Positions 60,864 to 64,000 of a stretch of DNA of 64,000 nucleotides are shown here, piece by piece. The notes below the pieces were generated by a model, which worked only from the letters and a program-made list of their open reading frames with translations, was not told the DNA's origin and did no database searches. Every line of letters starts with the position of its first letter. The first letter of the stretch is position 1. This DNA comes from Pseudozyma flocculosa PF-1 (Eukaryota; Basidiomycota; Ustilaginomycetes; Ustilaginales; Ustilaginaceae): NCBI RefSeq assembly GCF_000417875.1, contig NW_006920897.1, positions 62,001 to 126,000 on the forward strand, read 5' to 3'. Position numbers and translations under genes: made by a program.

Positions 60864-62756
60864 CTAGGCGGCCTCGGCAGCCTCGACGGCCTGGTTGACA
60901 ATCTTGGCCGGCTGCTCGATGTTGGAGAGCGACGAGAGCACCGCCTTGAGTCCGGCGGCGGTGATGTCGACGTCGATGCCGACGCCCCAGAAGCCGACGG
61001 CCTTTTTGCTGCCCACCTCCTGGACCTCGTCGGCGCTGATGAGCTCGACGTACGACGCCGCCTGCGCCTTGGAGTGGTTGCCCGAGCGCTGCTGCTGCTG
61101 CTGCTGCGGCCCGCCGATGGCCTGCGACCCGGGCTTGGTGATGGCGTGCTCGCTGTACTCGCGCACGTTGGCCTTGATGCCAAAGGCCGACTCGATGGCG
61201 TCGAGGAAGGCCGACAGCGCGCCGTTGCCCCGGCCCGACACGTCGTGCACCTGGCCGTCGCGCGACACCTTGCCCGTGAAGCGGCGGTGGCGGGGCGTCT
61301 GGGCGCCCTCCATGACGTCGTCGTCGGCGGCGGCCGACGACTCGTTGTCGTCGGAGAGCGAGAAGCTCTTGAGCTGGTACCTTGCCTCGTTCTTGCCCTG
61401 CAGCGAGGCGAGGTGGTAGGTCTGGTTAAAGATGCGCGTGATGTCGTCCGACGTCATCTCCTTGCCGGTGCGGTCGGCCACCTCCTGGACCACCTGGTAG
61501 AAGGCCACCTGCATGCGGCGCGGCAGGTCGAGGCCGAGCGACTGGGCGACGAGGTAGGCGACGCCGCCCTTGCCCGACTGCGAGTTGACGCGGATGACGG
61601 CCTCGTAGGTGCATCCGAGGTCGGCCGGGTCGATGGGCAGGTAGGGGATCTCCCACGTCGGGTCGCCCTCGGCGTTGCGCTTGGCCTGGGCGGCGAAGCC
61701 CTTTTTGATGGCGTCCTGGTGCGAGCCGCTGAAGGCGGTGAAGACGAGGTCGCCGGCGTACGGGTGGCGCGGGTGCACGGCAATGTCGTTGCACCCGGAG
61801 ACGACCTCGACGACCGACTCGAGGTCCGACAGGTCGAGCTCGCCCGGCTGGATGCCCTGGCAGAAGAGGTTGAGGGCGAGGGTGACGATGTCGACGTTGC
61901 CCGTGCGCTCGCCGTTGCCAAACAGGCAGCCCTCGACGCGGTCGCCGCCGGCCAGCAGGCCGAGCTCGGTGGCGGCGACGGCGCAGCCGCGGTCGTTGTG
62001 CGGGTGGAGCGAGACGATGATCTCTTCGCGCCGCGAAATGTGGCGGCAGAAGTACTCGATCTGGTCGGCATAGTGGTTCGGCGGGCCGATCTCGACGGTG
62101 GCGGGCAGGTTGAAGATGATGCGGTTGTCGGCGCTGGCCTTGCCCCACGCCTCGCGGACGGCCTCGCACAGCTCGACGGCAAAGTCCATCTCGGTCTGGG
62201 TAAAGGTCTCGGGCGAGTACTCGTACTTGAAGTTGGTGCCGCCGTTTTCGGGTTTCGAGTAGTGGTCGACGAGCTGGCGGACGATCCTGGTGTGGCGAAC
62301 GGCGAGCTCGATGGTCTGCTCCTTGGAGTTGCCAAAGACGACGTTGCGGAAGAGGGGCGACGAGGCGTTGTACATGTGCAGGATGACGTTTTTGGCGCCG
62401 CGGATCGACTCAAAGGTGCGGTGGATGAGCTCCTCGCGGGCCGGGGTGAGGACCTGGAGGAAGACGTCGTCGGGGACCATGCCGTTTTCGATAATGTGGC
62501 GTACGAAGCCAAAGTCGGTGTCGCTGGCCGAGGGGAAGGCGACTTCGATCTCCTTGAAGCCGACGTCGACGAGCTTCTGGTAGAATTTGAGCTTTTGCTC
62601 GCCCGACATGGGGTTGATGAGGGCCTGGTTGCCGTCGCGCAGGTCGACCGACGTCCAGATGGGCGACGACTGCGGCACCTTGGACGGCCACGAGCGGTCC
62701 GGCAGGTCGAGCGGCGTGTACCGCTTGTACTTGTTGCCGGGGATCATGGGCGCCAT
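60864..62756 (-). CDS. LEU4: 2-isopropylmalate synthase
   Basis: Intronless, 630 aa. First committed step of leucine synthesis: condenses acetyl-CoA with 2-ketoisovalerate. Class I LeuA of the large fungal type: [20 protein letters not shown] (catalytic DLRDGNQ with metal Asp), [60 protein letters not shown] (metal-binding HxHNDRG), [20 protein letters not shown] and [16 protein letters not shown]. The C-terminal regulatory domain ([20 protein letters not shown], then YVELIS and [19 protein letters not shown]) mediates leucine feedback in homologues. The N terminus ([20 protein letters not shown]) begins at the family's conserved block, with no evident mitochondrial presequence, suggesting a cytosolic form or an unseen upstream exon. 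A short Gln run marks the linker. Confidence 0.96.
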   Translation of the reverse strand: MAPMIPGNKYKRYTPLDLPDRSWPSKVPQSSPIWTSVDLRDGNQALINPMSGEQKLKFYQKLVDVGFKEIEVAFPSASDTDFGFVRHIIENGMVPDDVFLQVLTPAREELIHRTFESIRGAKNVILHMYNASSPLFRNVVFGNSKEQTIELAVRHTRIVRQLVDHYSKPENGGTNFKYEYSPETFTQTEMDFAVELCEAVREAWGKASADNRIIFNLPATVEIGPPNHYADQIEYFCRHISRREEIIVSLHPHNDRGCAVAATELGLLAGGDRVEGCLFGNGERTGNVDIVTLALNLFCQGIQPGELDLSDLESVVEVVSGCNDIAVHPRHPYAGDLVFTAFSGSHQDAIKKGFAAQAKRNAEGDPTWEIPYLPIDPADLGCTYEAVIRVNSQSGKGGVAYLVAQSLGLDLPRRMQVAFYQVVQEVADRTGKEMTSDDITRIFNQTYHLASLQGKNEARYQLKSFSLSDDNESSAAADDDVMEGAQTPRHRRFTGKVSRDGQVHDVSGRGNGALSAFLDAIESAFGIKANVREYSEHAITKPGSQAIGGPQQQQQQRSGNHSKAQAASYVELISADEVQEVGSKKAVGFWGVGIDVDITAAGLKAVLSSLSNIEQPAKIVNQAVEAAEAA

Positions 62757-63659
62757 CTTGGACTGGGCAGAGGAGCGAGGCGCAGGGCAGGGCAGGGCAG
62801 GGCAGGGCAGGGCAGGGGGCTATCTCTTCTGGCTGCGGGATCGACCGAGGTGAGTGGACTGGGCGCGCGGGTCGAGTCGAGTCGAGTCGAGTCGAGGGTA
62901 GCGGGCGTCGTGTTTCTCGCTAGCGGCGATGGCGATGCCGTGGTGATAGGTGAGGTGAGGCGGGGTGGGTGGCAGGGTAGCGTGGGCGGAGCAGCGGGGC
63001 GGAAGAAGGTGGTCGAGAAGAACGAAGGCGGCGAGCAGTACGTGCCCAACCCACCTGCATCCGACCCTCGACGCTGGGCCAGCTGGCCTGGCGGGTTGAC
63101 TCGACTCGACCCTCGACATCGGGCCTGCCCTGCCCTGCCCTGCCCTGCTCTGCCCTGCCCTGCCGGCCTTCCGTCCACCGGCCCCGAGTGCCGGCCCTTT
63201 CAGGTGCCAGCCTGGCCAAGCCGCGCCCGGCCTGGCCCAGCCGGCGGCCAGGCCGACGACGGCGAAAAAGGAAAAAATCCAAAGTGGAGCAGCACGACAC
63301 GCACCCAGCGGCGGGTCGCCCTCACCCCGCATGACTCGAGGCGGGCGCACGGTGCCACGGCTCAGCTGCCACGACGACCCCACCAACCCCCCATGATCAC
63401 CGACATCATGGTCACCGACATCATGCTCATCTGCCAGCCCCACCATCTCCACCGCCGGACCACAGCGGCGGCGATGTCGACGGCCACGCCCGACACAGGC
63501 TCGGAGTTCTGCATCGCTGGCTGCAGGGCCACTCTGTCGCTGCCCCAGCAAAAAGGCGGCACCATGTCAAGGCATCATTCTCAATCGGCCGACCGTCGTT
63601 CGAGGGAGCCGCTGCGACGCGACGAGGCTGCGCGACGCGGACTGGACCGGCGACGGGCA
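62757..63659. repeat. Intergenic inverted simple-repeat structure
   Basis: The 0.9-kb spacer upstream of isopropylmalate synthase contains (GGGCA)n at 62782-62816 and (GAGTC)n at 62871-62896. Their complements follow in mirror order: (GACTC) at 63097-63110 and (TGCCC)n at 63125-63163. Together they form an imperfect inverted repeat with about a 200-bp loop. No gene is supported in the remainder. Confidence 0.6.
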
Positions 63660-63891
63660 TCATGCCGCCGCCGTCGCGAGGGGCGAGGCGTCAAAGGCGA
63701 CATTCTCCTGCACCTTGCCGTCAGCCGTCTTGATGGTGATGGTGCCGTCCTGGTTGCCAAAGTAGGCCGCCTTGCACATGTTGCAAAACAGGCCGACCTC
63801 GACCACGCCCGTCAGCAGCTTGATCTTGACCAGCAGCTCCGACGGGTCCTTCATGTACGAAAGCGGGAACGGCGCATCGATGCAGAAGTTG
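63660..63891 (-). CDS. RKI1: Ribose-5-phosphate isomerase, last exon only
   Basis: The terminal exon begins after the acceptor CTCGCAG at 63892 and reads (S/N)NFCIDAPFPLSYMKDP, then ELLVKIKLLTGVVEVGLFC and AAYFGNQDGTITIK, ending in an Ala-rich tail. The APFP and KLLTGVVEVGLFC blocks are the conserved C terminus of eukaryotic RpiA. The enzyme interconverts ribose 5-phosphate and ribulose 5-phosphate in the pentose phosphate pathway. The upstream exons, with the catalytic residues, are beyond 64000. The sequence from 63892 to the window end is read as intron or upstream gene body and shows no further open block of the family. Confidence 0.88.
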
Positions 63892-64000
63892 CTGCGAGGA
63901 GAGCGCAGCCGACGCCGGGCGGGGGGGGCGGTGACCGCCAGGCAGGGATGGGATCCGGGTCAGCGCCACGAGCGCGACAATGCGATGCGACTCGACTCGA

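Overview
The window is nuclear DNA of a fungus. GC content is high, genes lie on both strands, spliceosomal introns are mostly 70-125 nt with GTRNGT donors, and the housekeeping set is typically fungal (Zn2Cys6 regulator, CFEM protein, Bir1, WAPL, Spo7, recyclin-1, AROQ chorismate mutase). Intron density, GC-rich coding bias and the protein families suggest a basidiomycete, most likely a smut relative (Ustilaginomycotina); that placement is inference. I support 26 protein genes, two of them cut by the window edges. There are two N gaps (6225-6259 and 38799-38818). I found no rRNA, tRNA, transposon or CRISPR array.

Layout. 1-6.1 kb: a partial unknown gene and a large SAP-domain protein. 7-15.5 kb: an accessory-looking block in which a DUF7918-like nuclear-type gene and a gene for a small cysteine-free secreted protein each occur twice, with a Jupiter/SPIRAL1-like gene between. 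16.3-17.6 kb: a GPI-anchored protein with two CFEM domains. 17.8-25.3 kb: four genes forming a probable catabolic cluster: an M20 N-carbamoyl-amino-acid/ureide amidohydrolase, a Zn2Cys6 regulator, a diaminopropionate ammonia-lyase and an M20 ArgE/DapE-like hydrolase. 25.4-37 kb: alpha-galactosidase, phytoene desaturase, a small zinc-ribbon protein, chorismate mutase and transaldolase. 39-46 kb: an EI24-like membrane protein in one reading frame with urease accessory protein UreD, a short-chain dehydrogenase and a MetE-like protein. 46.8-64 kb: survivin/Bir1, WAPL, Spo7, recyclin-1, 2-isopropylmalate synthase and the last exon of ribose-5-phosphate isomerase.

How genes work together. The strongest candidate for an undescribed system is 17827-25268. 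Two metal-dependent M20 hydrolases could strip carbamoyl or acyl groups from a diamino acid. The lyase would then turn 2,3-diaminopropionate into pyruvate and ammonia. The zinc-cluster protein would control the set, possibly through a perfect 9-bp inverted repeat in the lyase/hydrolase divergent promoter. The combination recalls the bacterial ygeX-ygeY gene pair. The second candidate is the duplicated DUF7918/secreted-protein block, whose DUF7918 proteins both carry a SUMO-interaction-type motif. Transaldolase and ribose-5-phosphate isomerase (pentose phosphate pathway), chorismate mutase and isopropylmalate synthase are ordinary metabolic genes without visible clustering.

Intergenic spacers are unusually rich in short CAGGC/GCCTGG repeats and palindromes and in simple-sequence arrays. 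Several promoters have clear TATA boxes. Exon boundaries were placed by hand from splice consensus, reading-frame phase and family similarity. They are predictions, not transcript-supported.
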